A stretch of DNA of 64,000 nucleotides from Ichthyenterobacterium magnum (GTDB taxonomy: Bacteria > Bacteroidota > Bacteroidia > Flavobacteriales > Flavobacteriaceae): assembly GCF_003610635.1 (NCBI RefSeq), contig NZ_RAQJ01000005.1, forward strand, positions 62,001 to 126,000, given 5' to 3'. A model generated the notes under the pieces. The model worked only from the letters and a program-made list of their open reading frames with translations, made no database searches and was not told where the DNA came from. This document shows, one piece after another, positions 35,527-44,250 of this stretch. Every line of letters begins with the position of its first letter. Positions within the stretch are counted from its first letter, which is position 1. The translations under genes were made by a program, and so were the position numbers.

Positions 35527-36504
35527 TTGAAAATCACTGAACAAATAAAACAGCCTATTGTTTACGAAATGGAACTTTTTGAACAAAAGTTCTTACTCTC
35601 TATGTCTAGTAAGGTGGCTTTGTTAAATAGGATAACCCATTACATTGTTAATCGTAAAGGAAAACAAATGCGACCTATGTTTGTGTTTTTGGTTGCAAAG
35701 ATGGTTGATAACGGTCAAGTTAGTGAACGTACTTATAGAGGAGCATCAGTAATTGAGTTAATACATACTGCTACTTTAGTTCATGATGATGTTGTAGACG
35801 ATAGCAATAGACGTCGTGGTTTTTTTTCAATTAATGCGCTATGGAAAAATAAGATAGCGGTACTGATAGGTGATTATTTGTTGTCTAAAGGATTATTACT
35901 ATCTATCGATAATAATGATTTTGATCTACTTAAAATTATTTCTGTAGCCGTTAGAGAAATGAGTGAAGGCGAATTGCTTCAAATAGAAAAGGCACGCCAG
36001 TTAGATATTACAGAGTCTGTTTATTATGACATTATACGGCAAAAAACAGCAACGCTTATTGCAGCTTGTTGTAGTCTTGGCGCGGCATCTGTCAAGCCGA
36101 ACTCTTTAGATGTAGAAGCAATGCGTAAATTTGGAGAACTAATTGGTATGGCGTTTCAAATTAAAGATGACTTGTTTGATTATGGAGATGAAGCTATTGG
36201 TAAACCAACTGGAATAGATATTAAAGAGCAAAAAATGACACTTCCTTTAATTCATGTTTTAAATAAATGCTCCAAAAAGCAAAAAGCTTGGTTAATCAAT
36301 TCTATTAAGAACCATAATAAAGATAAAAAGCGTGTCAAAGAAGTAATTGCTTTTGTGAAAAACAATGGAGGATTAAATTATGCTATTACTAAAATGAAAG
36401 AATTTCAAGCCGAAGCACTTCAAATGCTTAACAAATATCCAGGCTCAGAATATAAAAACGCTTTAGAGATGATGGTAAATTATGTGATTGAAAGAAAAAA
36501 ATAA
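35527..36504 (+). CDS. Polyprenyl (probably octaprenyl-type) diphosphate synthase
   Basis: Trans-prenyl chain elongation, supplying the side chain of menaquinone. 325 residues from a TTG start chosen because it gives the standard N-terminus MKITEQIK. The first Asp-rich motif is DDVVDD within HDDVVDDSNRRRG, the second is KDDLFDYGDE. The chain length is not predictable by eye. Single gene. Confidence 0.9.
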   Translation: MKITEQIKQPIVYEMELFEQKFLLSMSSKVALLNRITHYIVNRKGKQMRPMFVFLVAKMVDNGQVSERTYRGASVIELIHTATLVHDDVVDDSNRRRGFFSINALWKNKIAVLIGDYLLSKGLLLSIDNNDFDLLKIISVAVREMSEGELLQIEKARQLDITESVYYDIIRQKTATLIAACCSLGAASVKPNSLDVEAMRKFGELIGMAFQIKDDLFDYGDEAIGKPTGIDIKEQKMTLPLIHVLNKCSKKQKAWLINSIKNHNKDKKRVKEVIAFVKNNGGLNYAITKMKEFQAEALQMLNKYPGSEYKNALEMMVNYVIERKK

Positions 36505-36763
36505 TTTCGATTTCAATTCGCTGATATTTAGTTTTTTTTAAAAAATTAGATATCAAAATACTTCAAGAACTGTATAAGAATTTATGCCTCAGATTTCATT
36601 TATGGGCTTAGTGAGCTTATATTGGAATAGATGATGCAAGTTTATATATTAAATATGATTTAAATACTATATTTAAGAATCAAGCAGTAGATTAAAATAA
36701 TGTATCACTTGGTTTGCGTTTTGATATAGATTAAATTTACAATCTTTTTTATAGACATTTTTT

Positions 36764-38731
36764 TTGATATCAAAATCCACCATAGAACAAGTATTTGAAA
36801 CCGCTCGTGTAGAAGAGGTTATTGGTGATTTTGTACAACTCAAAAAAGCAGGAAGTAATTTTAAAGGGCTAAGCCCTTTTAGTGATGAGCGTTCACCAAG
36901 TTTTATGGTCTCACCAGTAAAACAGATTTGGAAAGATTTTTCAAGTGGTAAAGGCGGTAATGCTGTAACTTTTTTAATGGAGCATGAGCATTTTACTTAC
37001 CCAGAAGCTATAAAGTATTTAGCTAAAAAATACAATATTGAAATTGAAGAAACTGAGCAAACAAACGAGCAAAAAGAAGAAGCAAATGAGCGTGAAAGCT
37101 TGTATTTGGTTAATGAGTTTGCTAACGATTATTTTCAGAGAATACTTTATAAAACAGACAAAGGTCAGGCAATAGGCTTAAGTTATTTTAAAGAGCGAGG
37201 TTTTACAGATGAAACCATTAAAAAGTTTAACCTAGGTTATTCTCTTGATGAATGGCAAGCGTTTACAGACGAAGCATTAAAGAAGGCTTATCAATTAGAA
37301 TTTTTAGAAAAAACAGGACTAACTATAGTTAAAGAAGAAAAACGTTTTGATCGTTTTAAAGGTCGTGTAATGTTTCCTATTCATAGTATGAGTGGTCGTG
37401 TTTTAGGCTTTGGAGGACGTATTCTTGCTCAGGATAAAAAAGCTGCTAAATACCTTAATTCGCCAGAAAGCGAAGTCTATCATAAAAGTAAAATTTTGTA
37501 TGGGATTTATCATGCAAAGCAAAGTATAGCAAAAGAGGATAATTGTTATCTGGTTGAAGGTTATACAGATGTAATTCAGTTTCATCAAACCGGAATTAAA
37601 AATGTAGTCGCATCATCAGGTACCGCTTTAACAGCAGAACAAATAAGATTGGTTAATCGGTTAACAAAAAATATAACTGTTCTTTTTGATGGTGATGCGG
37701 CTGGTATAAGAGCTTCAATTAGAGGTATAGATTTAATTTTAGAACAAGGCATGAATGTTAAGGTCTGCACATTTCCTGAAGGTGAAGATCCAGACAGTTT
37801 CTCAAAACAAAATACTTTAGAAGAGTTAACGGCATATCTTAACGAAAATGCTAAAGATTTTATTCAGTTTAAAGCCTCTTTATTAATTAAAGAAGCTAAT
37901 AATGACCCAATAAAAAAAGCTGAAACCATAAGGGAAATAGTAAATAGTATTTCTAAGATTCCAGATCAGATAAAAAAAGAGATATACATACAAGAATGTT
38001 CTCGCATAATGGATATTAGTGAAGACGTACTCTTTACTACTTTGGCACAAATTGATAAAAAAGATTATCAAGAAGCTAATAAAAAATATAAAACGCAACA
38101 AAAAGCATTTGATGTGGTTAAGCCTGAAGCTAAAGCTCCAAAGGTTGATGTACAATATGTGTTAGAAAAAAAGATAATAGAAATATTATTGCTTTATGGA
38201 ACAGAAACTGAAGATTTTGAAGATTTAATCTTAAAAGAAGACAAAGATGGAGAACTAAAATTAGAGCCTGTAACACATCAAGCTAAGGTTTTTGAGAAAA
38301 TTTATTTAGATTTACAGGAAGATGAGATGCAATTTTCTGACCCTAATTTTAAGTCGCTTTATTATACTATTATAGATGCTTTGCATCAAGACTCAGAGTT
38401 TTCTACAACTAATTTTGTTAATAGATTAAACCAAGACTTAGCTAGTGATGTCACAACAATTTTAATGAATGATGAACGCTATAAACTAGATGATTGGGAA
38501 AGAAATCATATCATCCCAAAAGAAAAGAAAGAAAGTATCGCACAATATGTAAATCAAACAATCTTAACATTAAGGTGTTTTTTAATAGATAAAAAAGTGT
38601 TAGAATATCAAAACGATACGCTTAAAGAAACCACTAATTCTAGAAATATTTTAGAAGATGTTAAAGATTATCTAGGCTTAAAAATGTTATTATCTAGAAA
38701 ATTAGGAAAAGTTGTAGGTAGTAAAATCTAA
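36764..38731 (+). CDS. dnaG: DNA primase lacking the zinc ligands
   Basis: Makes RNA primers for replication. 655 residues from a TTG start. The N-terminal CHC2-like domain is recognisable (LSPFSDERSPSFMVSP, KDFSSGKGGNAV), but the four zinc ligands are replaced: S37, S40, D58 and S61 stand where Cys, His, Cys and Cys are expected. The TOPRIM catalytic core is intact (VEGYTDV, VLFDGDAAGIRA). The C-terminal helicase-binding region is present. The replacement may be a lineage feature; primase function should be retained through the core. Confidence 0.95.
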   Translation: MISKSTIEQVFETARVEEVIGDFVQLKKAGSNFKGLSPFSDERSPSFMVSPVKQIWKDFSSGKGGNAVTFLMEHEHFTYPEAIKYLAKKYNIEIEETEQTNEQKEEANERESLYLVNEFANDYFQRILYKTDKGQAIGLSYFKERGFTDETIKKFNLGYSLDEWQAFTDEALKKAYQLEFLEKTGLTIVKEEKRFDRFKGRVMFPIHSMSGRVLGFGGRILAQDKKAAKYLNSPESEVYHKSKILYGIYHAKQSIAKEDNCYLVEGYTDVIQFHQTGIKNVVASSGTALTAEQIRLVNRLTKNITVLFDGDAAGIRASIRGIDLILEQGMNVKVCTFPEGEDPDSFSKQNTLEELTAYLNENAKDFIQFKASLLIKEANNDPIKKAETIREIVNSISKIPDQIKKEIYIQECSRIMDISEDVLFTTLAQIDKKDYQEANKKYKTQQKAFDVVKPEAKAPKVDVQYVLEKKIIEILLLYGTETEDFEDLILKEDKDGELKLEPVTHQAKVFEKIYLDLQEDEMQFSDPNFKSLYYTIIDALHQDSEFSTTNFVNRLNQDLASDVTTILMNDERYKLDDWERNHIIPKEKKESIAQYVNQTILTLRCFLIDKKVLEYQNDTLKETTNSRNILEDVKDYLGLKMLLSRKLGKVVGSKI

Positions 38732-39357
38732 GTTAACTCTAAGTGTTGCCCTTGGTGTACAAGGTCTACTAGGTTAGTGACATTTAATTTTTTATATAAT
38801 CGTGCTTTATACGTACTAACCGTTTTTTCATTAATACTTAACTCTAAAGCAATTTCTTTGTTCTTTTTACCAGAAGATAGTAGTTTTAAAACTTCAACTT
38901 CTCTGGTAGATAATCGTTTGTAAAGTTTACTCGCAGATTTTTTTGTGTCATTAAAGTTTAAATGCTTAGCCATTTTTGGGCTTAGGTAAATTTCGCCAGC
39001 ACTTGCTTTTTTAATAGCGTTTTCAATTGTGCTTATATCTTCTGCTTTAGATACATAACCAGAAGCTCCAGCTTTTATAGTGCTAATCGCGTAAATTTCT
39101 TCAGGATGGTAACTAAACATAATGACCTTTAAATCACTATGCTCTTTTTTTATGGCTCTTAAGGCAGTAATACCATTAAGTTCTGGTAAGTCTATTTCAG
39201 ATACTATAACGTCAACATCGTGACGTCTAACAAATTCAAAAATCTCTACACCACTTCCTACACTACCAATTACATTGATTTCAGAATTGTTCTCAAAAAG
39301 TAATTTAAGACCAGTTCTTATAATGGGATGGTTGTCAACTACCAATACCTTTATCAT
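38728..39357 (-). CDS. LuxR/NarL-type response regulator with atypical receiver
   Basis: 209 residues: a receiver domain (about 1-120) and a GerE-type helix-turn-helix (about 145-209, RLSTREVEVLKLLSSGKKNKEIALELSI region). The phospho-acceptor position is E54 in VSEIDLP instead of Asp, and the acidic pocket reads D8-N9 instead of an acidic pair, while K (in YVSKAED) and Ser (FSYHP) are kept. It may therefore act without normal phosphorylation. No kinase gene is adjacent. It overlaps the end of dnaG by 4 bases in convergent orientation. Confidence 0.9.
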   Translation of the reverse strand: MIKVLVVDNHPIIRTGLKLLFENNSEINVIGSVGSGVEIFEFVRRHDVDVIVSEIDLPELNGITALRAIKKEHSDLKVIMFSYHPEEIYAISTIKAGASGYVSKAEDISTIENAIKKASAGEIYLSPKMAKHLNFNDTKKSASKLYKRLSTREVEVLKLLSSGKKNKEIALELSINEKTVSTYKARLYKKLNVTNLVDLVHQGQHLELT

Positions 39358-39490
39358 GATATTAATTTTTAAATTCTAAATATTGAGCGTCCGAACTTAA
39401 GTTGTTTAAATTCAATAATGTGGAGATTTGCCATGCAAAATTAGTGAAAAAAGCAATAACTTCACTGTTTTTATAGTTAAAATAACAATT

Positions 39491-40279
39491 TTATTTTAAA
39501 TTTTTAGGAATTTCGCAAATAGGGATTGGAATCATTTTGTGCTTATTTGAGGAGTTGTACCTCGTAAATATTTGAAATACATCACGTTGTCTGCCACTAA
39601 AATCATCAATTGTTTTTCCTTCATCTTTCATTTGCATTGCCCATTCTAATTCAGGGTAAGAAGCACCAATTTGATCTTCATCACTCCTTGCATCACCAAA
39701 TAAACCATCACTTGGAGCTGCATTCATAATTGACTCAGGAACATCTAAATATTTTCCAATAGTATAAACTTCAGATTTCATCAAGTCTGCAATGGGGCTT
39801 AAATCAACACCGCCATCACCATATTTTGTATAAAAACCAACACCAAAATCTTCAACTTTATTTCCAGTCCCAGCAACTAAAAACCCTAGCAATCCAGCAT
39901 GATAATATAAAGTAGTCATTCTTAAGCGAGCTCTAGTGTTTGCTAAAGCCATGTCTACAGTGCTTTGTTTGCCTTCAAGCGAAACTTCTGTTTTAAATTC
40001 TTCAAAAACAGGAGTTAAGTCTACTCTAATGTCTTTTACATTGGCAAAGCGTTCTTTTAATTGACTTATATGTTCTTGAGCTCTACTTACATGACTTTCT
40101 GCCTGATGTATTGGCATTTCAATACATAATAAATCTAATCCTGTTTTAGCACATAAGGTTGAAGTAACTGCAGAATCAATTCCACCAGAAATCCCAATAA
40201 CAAAACCATTTACTCTTGCATTTGTTGCATAATCTTTTAACCAATTTACAATGTGATCGACAATCTTATCTGTTTGCAT
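39491..40279 (-). CDS. nadE: NAD+ synthase
   Basis: ATP-dependent amidation of nicotinic acid adenine dinucleotide to NAD+. 262 residues, the short form without a glutaminase domain, so ammonia is the likely donor. The PP-loop is SGGIDSA, followed by TRARLRM, AGTGNKVEDFGVGFYTKYGDGG and DLSPIADLMKSEVY. It diverges from gldB. Confidence 0.94.
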   Translation of the reverse strand: MQTDKIVDHIVNWLKDYATNARVNGFVIGISGGIDSAVTSTLCAKTGLDLLCIEMPIHQAESHVSRAQEHISQLKERFANVKDIRVDLTPVFEEFKTEVSLEGKQSTVDMALANTRARLRMTTLYYHAGLLGFLVAGTGNKVEDFGVGFYTKYGDGGVDLSPIADLMKSEVYTIGKYLDVPESIMNAAPSDGLFGDARSDEDQIGASYPELEWAMQMKDEGKTIDDFSGRQRDVFQIFTRYNSSNKHKMIPIPICEIPKNLK

Positions 40280-40384
40280 TTTAATAAAAATTTAAAGCAA
40301 AGAATAGTACCTTTGCATAACAAAAATAAACCAATAGCATAATTAATAAAAATTAAACACGTTTAGTTTTTGTAAAAATATAAG

Positions 40385-41344
40385 ATGAAAAGAATAGGAG
40401 TTTTATTGGTATTAATAATTGTTTTAGCTTCATGTAAAACAGATAGTCAACTAGAAAAAGATATTTCAAAGATTGATATTGATTTTACGGTTGAACGTTT
40501 TGATAAAGCTTTTTCAAAAGCTAAGCCTGAAGATTTAAAAAATCTTAAAAAAACCTTCCCTTTTTTGTTTTCTAAACGTGTGCCAGATTCTGTTTGGATT
40601 GAGAGAATGAATGACACTTTACAACAGCAATTAGCTTCAGAAGTAGATAAAGGTTTTGGTAACCTTAAAGATGTAGAAGAAGAAATAAATGATTTATTTC
40701 AACACATAAAATACTATGATAAAGCATTTAGAGTACCAAGAATTGTTACATTAACATCTGATGTAGATTACCGTAATAAAGTAATAGTTACAGATACAAT
40801 AGTTTTAATTGCATTAGATACATATTTAGGAACAGATCATGAGTTTTATTCTAGATTCCCACAATTTGTTTCACAAAATATGAAGTCGTCTCAAATCGTT
40901 TCAGACTTAGCTTCAGAGTATTCTAAAAGATATATTTACCAAACTCAAAAGAAAACCTTTTTAGATGAAATGATTTATTTTGGAAAGCAACTTTATTTTA
41001 AGGATAAAGTAATTCCTTTTAAATCTAACGAAGAAAAAATGGGCTATACAAAAGAGCAGTTAGAGTTTGCTTTGGCAAACGAAAGCTATGTTTGGCGACA
41101 TTTTATAGAAAACGAAATGCTATATAGTACAGATACTGGATTGCCGGCTAGGTTTATTGCTCCAGCTCCTTTTTCTAAATTTTATTTAGAATTAGATGCA
41201 CAATCTCCAGGTCGATTAGGTCAATATATTGGTTGGCAAATTGTAAAATCATATATGAATAATAACAATGTATCACTTATGAACATGCTTCAAGAAGACG
41301 CAATAGAAATTTTTAATAAATCAAAATATAAACCTCAAAGATAA
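40385..41344 (+). CDS. gldB: Gliding motility lipoprotein GldB
   Basis: 319 residues with a lipoprotein signal (IIVLASCKTD) and then the GldB domain. GldB is needed for gliding in Flavobacterium johnsoniae, where it lies next to gldC; the same adjacency here supports the assignment. It is membrane-anchored and probably periplasmic-facing. The TAA stop overlaps the ATG of gldC by one base. Confidence 0.9.
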   Translation: MKRIGVLLVLIIVLASCKTDSQLEKDISKIDIDFTVERFDKAFSKAKPEDLKNLKKTFPFLFSKRVPDSVWIERMNDTLQQQLASEVDKGFGNLKDVEEEINDLFQHIKYYDKAFRVPRIVTLTSDVDYRNKVIVTDTIVLIALDTYLGTDHEFYSRFPQFVSQNMKSSQIVSDLASEYSKRYIYQTQKKTFLDEMIYFGKQLYFKDKVIPFKSNEEKMGYTKEQLEFALANESYVWRHFIENEMLYSTDTGLPARFIAPAPFSKFYLELDAQSPGRLGQYIGWQIVKSYMNNNNVSLMNMLQEDAIEIFNKSKYKPQR

Positions 41345-41679
41345 TGGCTAATACTAATAAGTCTACAATAGAATTAAATGTAGAATTAGATGAGAATCGA
41401 GTGCCAGAAAAATTAAAATGGTCAGCTCAAGATGGTGGCATAAAGGATGAAGAAGCAAAAGCAATGATGCTTTCTGTTTGGGATAGTAAAGCTCAAGAAA
41501 CTTTACGTATTGATCTTTGGACTAAAGATATGCCTGTTGATGAGATGAAATTATTTTTTCATCAAACATTGGTAGAAATGAGTAACACATTTCATAGAGC
41601 AACCCAAGATGAGAGAATGACAGCCACAATGAAAGATTTCTGTGATTATTTTGCTGAAAAATTGGAGCTAAAAAAATAG
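41344..41679 (+). CDS. gldC: Gliding motility protein GldC
   Basis: 111 residues without a signal peptide, pattern NKSTIELNVELDENRVPEKLKWSAQDGG, which matches the small cytosolic GldC family. In F. johnsoniae loss of GldC reduces gliding. It is coupled to gldB by overlapping stop and start. Confidence 0.92.
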   Translation: MANTNKSTIELNVELDENRVPEKLKWSAQDGGIKDEEAKAMMLSVWDSKAQETLRIDLWTKDMPVDEMKLFFHQTLVEMSNTFHRATQDERMTATMKDFCDYFAEKLELKK

Positions 41680-41694
41680 GTTGTAATTTTAGAT

Positions 41695-42309
41695 ATGCGT
41701 AAAATTTCATTTGGAGTCATTATTACATTAATCATTTTATTCACATTTAAATACTGTGGTGATAAAAAAAATGATGAAGTTGTACTTAAAGAGAACACTG
41801 CGCTAATACAACAGGAGTTAAAAAATGTTGGTAAACTTATCGTTACAGAAGGTCACTTTAGTCAAGTTTTCGATTATAAAAATTCTAAAGCTTTATTTGG
41901 AAACTTAATGTCTTCAGAAAAAAAAGCATTAGTAATTGCCAATGCAGATGTGACAATTAGTTATGATTTAAGTAAAATAAAATACGAATTAGATAACACT
42001 AATAAAATTTTAAAACTTATTTCAATACCAGAACCTGAAATTAAAATTCACCCAGAATTAGAGTTTTATGATTTGCAGCAAGATTTTTTTAACCCTTTTG
42101 AATCTGATGATTATAATAAAATAAATGAAACAGTAAAAAACTCACTTAATAAAAAAATAGAAGCGTCTAATTTAAAATCTAACGCAAAAAATAGATTAAT
42201 TAGCGAATTGTCTAAATTTTATATACTTACAAATTCTTTAGGTTGGACTTTGCAGTATAATGAAACGCCAATTTCAAAATTAGAAGAACTACAGATTTTA
42301 AAATTGTAG
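41695..42309 (+). CDS. DUF4230 membrane-anchored protein
   Basis: 204 residues: an N-terminal hydrophobic helix (FGVIITLIILFTFKYCG), possibly a lipoprotein anchor at the Cys, and a DUF4230 domain with FDYKNSKALFG, KKALVIANADVTISYDL and ILTNSLGWTL. The family has no known function. It sits between gldC and the TetR gene with almost no spacing, so it may be part of the same transcript. Confidence 0.8.
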   Translation: MRKISFGVIITLIILFTFKYCGDKKNDEVVLKENTALIQQELKNVGKLIVTEGHFSQVFDYKNSKALFGNLMSSEKKALVIANADVTISYDLSKIKYELDNTNKILKLISIPEPEIKIHPELEFYDLQQDFFNPFESDDYNKINETVKNSLNKKIEASNLKSNAKNRLISELSKFYILTNSLGWTLQYNETPISKLEELQILKL

Positions 42310-42879
42310 ATGAAACAAGAAACGCGCAAAGAAGAGATTATTAGTACGGCTGCTAAACTATTTAAAGAGAAAGGTTATAGTGCTGTTACTATGCGTGATT
42401 TGGCTTCTGCAATGGGAATTAAGGCAGCAAGTCTTTACAACCATATAAGCTCTAAACAAGATATTTTAAAAGTTATAATCATTTCTTTGGCCGAAAGTTT
42501 TACAGAAGGTATGGCTGTTATTCAATCTTCAAATGATTTATGCTTAGATAAATTAAGGCAAATTGTAAAACTTCATATCACTATTTCTAGCCAAAATGTT
42601 TATGGTATGGCATCATTAAATAATGATTGGATGCATTTAGAAGAGCAATTAGAATATTATTTAAAACTACGCCATGATTACGAAAACGACTTTCGAAATA
42701 TTCTTAAACAAGGCATAGATTCTAATGAAGTAATTGATAAAAATCTTGACGTGATGCTGTTTTCAATGTTGTCTACATTACGCTCATTATATCTTTGGAT
42801 ACCTAAAAAAGAAGACCTTAACCTTGAAGAATTAGCTGCAAATTTGAGTAATGTTTTAATAAACGGAATTAACAAATAA
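42310..42879 (+). CDS. TetR family regulator, probably the phenylacetate repressor
   Basis: 189 residues: an N-terminal TetR helix-turn-helix (about 8-55, AAKLFKEKGYSAVTMRDLASAMGIKAASLYNHISSK region) and an all-helical ligand domain. It starts one base after the preceding stop and lies directly upstream of paaE. By analogy with PaaR of Thermus, a TetR protein released by phenylacetyl-CoA, it likely represses the paa genes through the palindrome at 42978-42999. The ligand is inferred. Confidence 0.82.
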   Translation: MKQETRKEEIISTAAKLFKEKGYSAVTMRDLASAMGIKAASLYNHISSKQDILKVIIISLAESFTEGMAVIQSSNDLCLDKLRQIVKLHITISSQNVYGMASLNNDWMHLEEQLEYYLKLRHDYENDFRNILKQGIDSNEVIDKNLDVMLFSMLSTLRSLYLWIPKKEDLNLEELAANLSNVLINGINK

Positions 42880-42927
42880 TTAAAAAGAGATTCCTCAATG
42901 TGTAACATTGTGGTGCCATATTAAAAA

Positions 42928-42952
42928 TGTCATTCTCGTGAATACGGGAATC
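42928..42952 (+). repeat. Short palindromic repeat
   Basis: TGTCA followed by stem ATTCTCGT/ACGGGAAT with loop GAAT; lies just before the paaE promoter. Confidence 0.65.
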
Positions 42953-42964
42953 AAGAAATTTTTG

Positions 42965-42972
42965 TAAATTTG
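42965..42972 (+). promoter_or_regulatory. paa operon -7 element
   Basis: TAAATTTG, a perfect TAnnTTTG, 44 bases before the paaE ATG; predicted start about 42979. Confidence 0.6.
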
Positions 42973-42977
42973 TAAGC

Positions 42978-42999
42978 TAAACTAACAAGCGTTAGTTTA
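42978..42999. promoter_or_regulatory. Candidate PaaR-type operator
   Basis: Perfect 9-bp inverted repeat TAAACTAAC/GTTAGTTTA with a 4-base spacer, covering the predicted transcription start. The core CTAACAAGCGTTAG differs by one base from the Thermus PaaR consensus CNAACGNNCGTTNG as I recall it. Confidence 0.6.
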
Positions 43000-43016
43000 A
43001 TATTTAAGTAGTACAT

Positions 43017-44090
43017 ATGGCAGAATTTCATAGCTTAAAAATTGCAGATATTTACAAGGAAACTGAAGATACTTCAGTAGTAACTTTCGAAGTTCCATTA
43101 GCATTGCGAGATGCATTTAAATTTAGACAAGGTCAACATTTAACTTTAAAAGCAGATATAAATGATGAAGATGTGCGTCGCTCATATTCGTTATGTTCTT
43201 GCCCAACTGAAAATAAATGGCAAGTTGCTGTGAAGCAAATTCCTGGCGGGAAATTCTCGACTTATATTAATGAATCTGTACAACCTGGAGACCAACTTGA
43301 AGTCTTGGCGCCAAGCGGTACATTTGGTGTTTCTGTGAAACCAGAAGCATCCAAAAACTATTTGTTTTTTGCAGCTGGAAGCGGAATTACGCCTGTGCTA
43401 TCTATGATTAAAGCACATTTAAAATCAGAACCAAATTCTACTTGCAAACTGTTTTATGTAAATAAAACCGCAAAATCTATTATCTTTAAAGAAGAGCTAG
43501 AACAATTAAGAAATACATATTTCGGAAGATTAGAAATTTATTATTTCTTGACTAAAGAACGTCGTGATATCGAATTGTTTAATGGGCGTTTTGACGATGA
43601 TAAAATGAAAGTACTCACAAAGACTTTTATCGATATTCCAGATACTAGTGAAGTGTTTCTATGCGGTCCAGAAAATATGGTAAACTATGTAAGTGAGTAT
43701 CTAATTAATGCAGGATTATCTAAAGAACTTGTTCATTTTGAATTGTTTGTAACAGGACTTTCAGAAGAAGATATAAAACGAGCAGAACGCTTAGCACAGC
43801 AAAATGTTGAAGGTACAGAAGTTACTATTGTAGATGGAGGAAAGGAATTCGCCTTCACCATGACAAAAGAATACGATAACATACTAGATGCCGCTTTAGG
43901 AGCTGGAGCCGATTTGCCTTTTGCGTGTAAAGGTGGTGTTTGCAGTACCTGTAAATGCAAGGTGAAAGAAGGTTCGGTCGAAATGAAAATTAACTATGCC
44001 TTAGATGATAAAGAGGTGTCGCAAAATTTAGTTTTAAGCTGTCAAGCAGTACCAACATCAGATAAAGTTGTCGTTGATTTCGATGTCTAA
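43017..44090 (+). CDS. paaE: Phenylacetyl-CoA epoxidase reductase subunit
   Basis: Transfers electrons from NAD(P)H to the PaaA di-iron centre. 357 residues: an FAD-binding domain (RRSYSLCS near residue 56), a nucleotide-binding domain (FFAAGSGITPVLSMI, FLCGPENMV), and a C-terminal plant-type 2Fe-2S ferredoxin domain with Cys ligands in FACKGGVCSTCKCK and LSCQ. First gene of the phenylacetate run, behind the TetR gene and operator. Confidence 0.95.
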   Translation: MAEFHSLKIADIYKETEDTSVVTFEVPLALRDAFKFRQGQHLTLKADINDEDVRRSYSLCSCPTENKWQVAVKQIPGGKFSTYINESVQPGDQLEVLAPSGTFGVSVKPEASKNYLFFAAGSGITPVLSMIKAHLKSEPNSTCKLFYVNKTAKSIIFKEELEQLRNTYFGRLEIYYFLTKERRDIELFNGRFDDDKMKVLTKTFIDIPDTSEVFLCGPENMVNYVSEYLINAGLSKELVHFELFVTGLSEEDIKRAERLAQQNVEGTEVTIVDGGKEFAFTMTKEYDNILDAALGAGADLPFACKGGVCSTCKCKVKEGSVEMKINYALDDKEVSQNLVLSCQAVPTSDKVVVDFDV

Positions 44091-44106
44091 ATGATTACTG
44101 TTAAGC

Positions 44107-44131
44107 GTCATTCTGAACTTGTTTCAGAATC
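44107..44131 (+). repeat. Short palindromic repeat
   Basis: GTCA plus stem ATTCTGAA/TTCAGAAT with a 5-base loop, 17 bases after the paaE stop. Confidence 0.65.
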
Positions 44132-44147
44132 ACATAATTTAGATAAA

Positions 44148-44175
44148 TGTCATTCCGAGGATTGTCGAGGAATCT
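44148..44175 (+). repeat. Short palindromic repeat (GAG...TCGA type)
   Basis: TGTC, stem ATTCC/GGAAT, inner part GAGGATTGTCGA, then CT. Variant of the GAGCGCAGTCGA family. Confidence 0.65.
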
Positions 44176-44250
44176 TAAAATAAATTGAAAAAGAAAAGTT
44201 AAAGTTCAATCTGCCAGAGGCTAACAGCCAAAAGCGAATAGCTTAAAAAA

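Noticed and set aside
36505-36763. Two GATATCAAAAT blocks (36548 and 36766) around an AT-rich gap before dnaG
   Set aside because: Only 11 bases in AT-rich DNA, with the second inside the dnaG coding start; no further similarity. Nothing else recognised in the gap.
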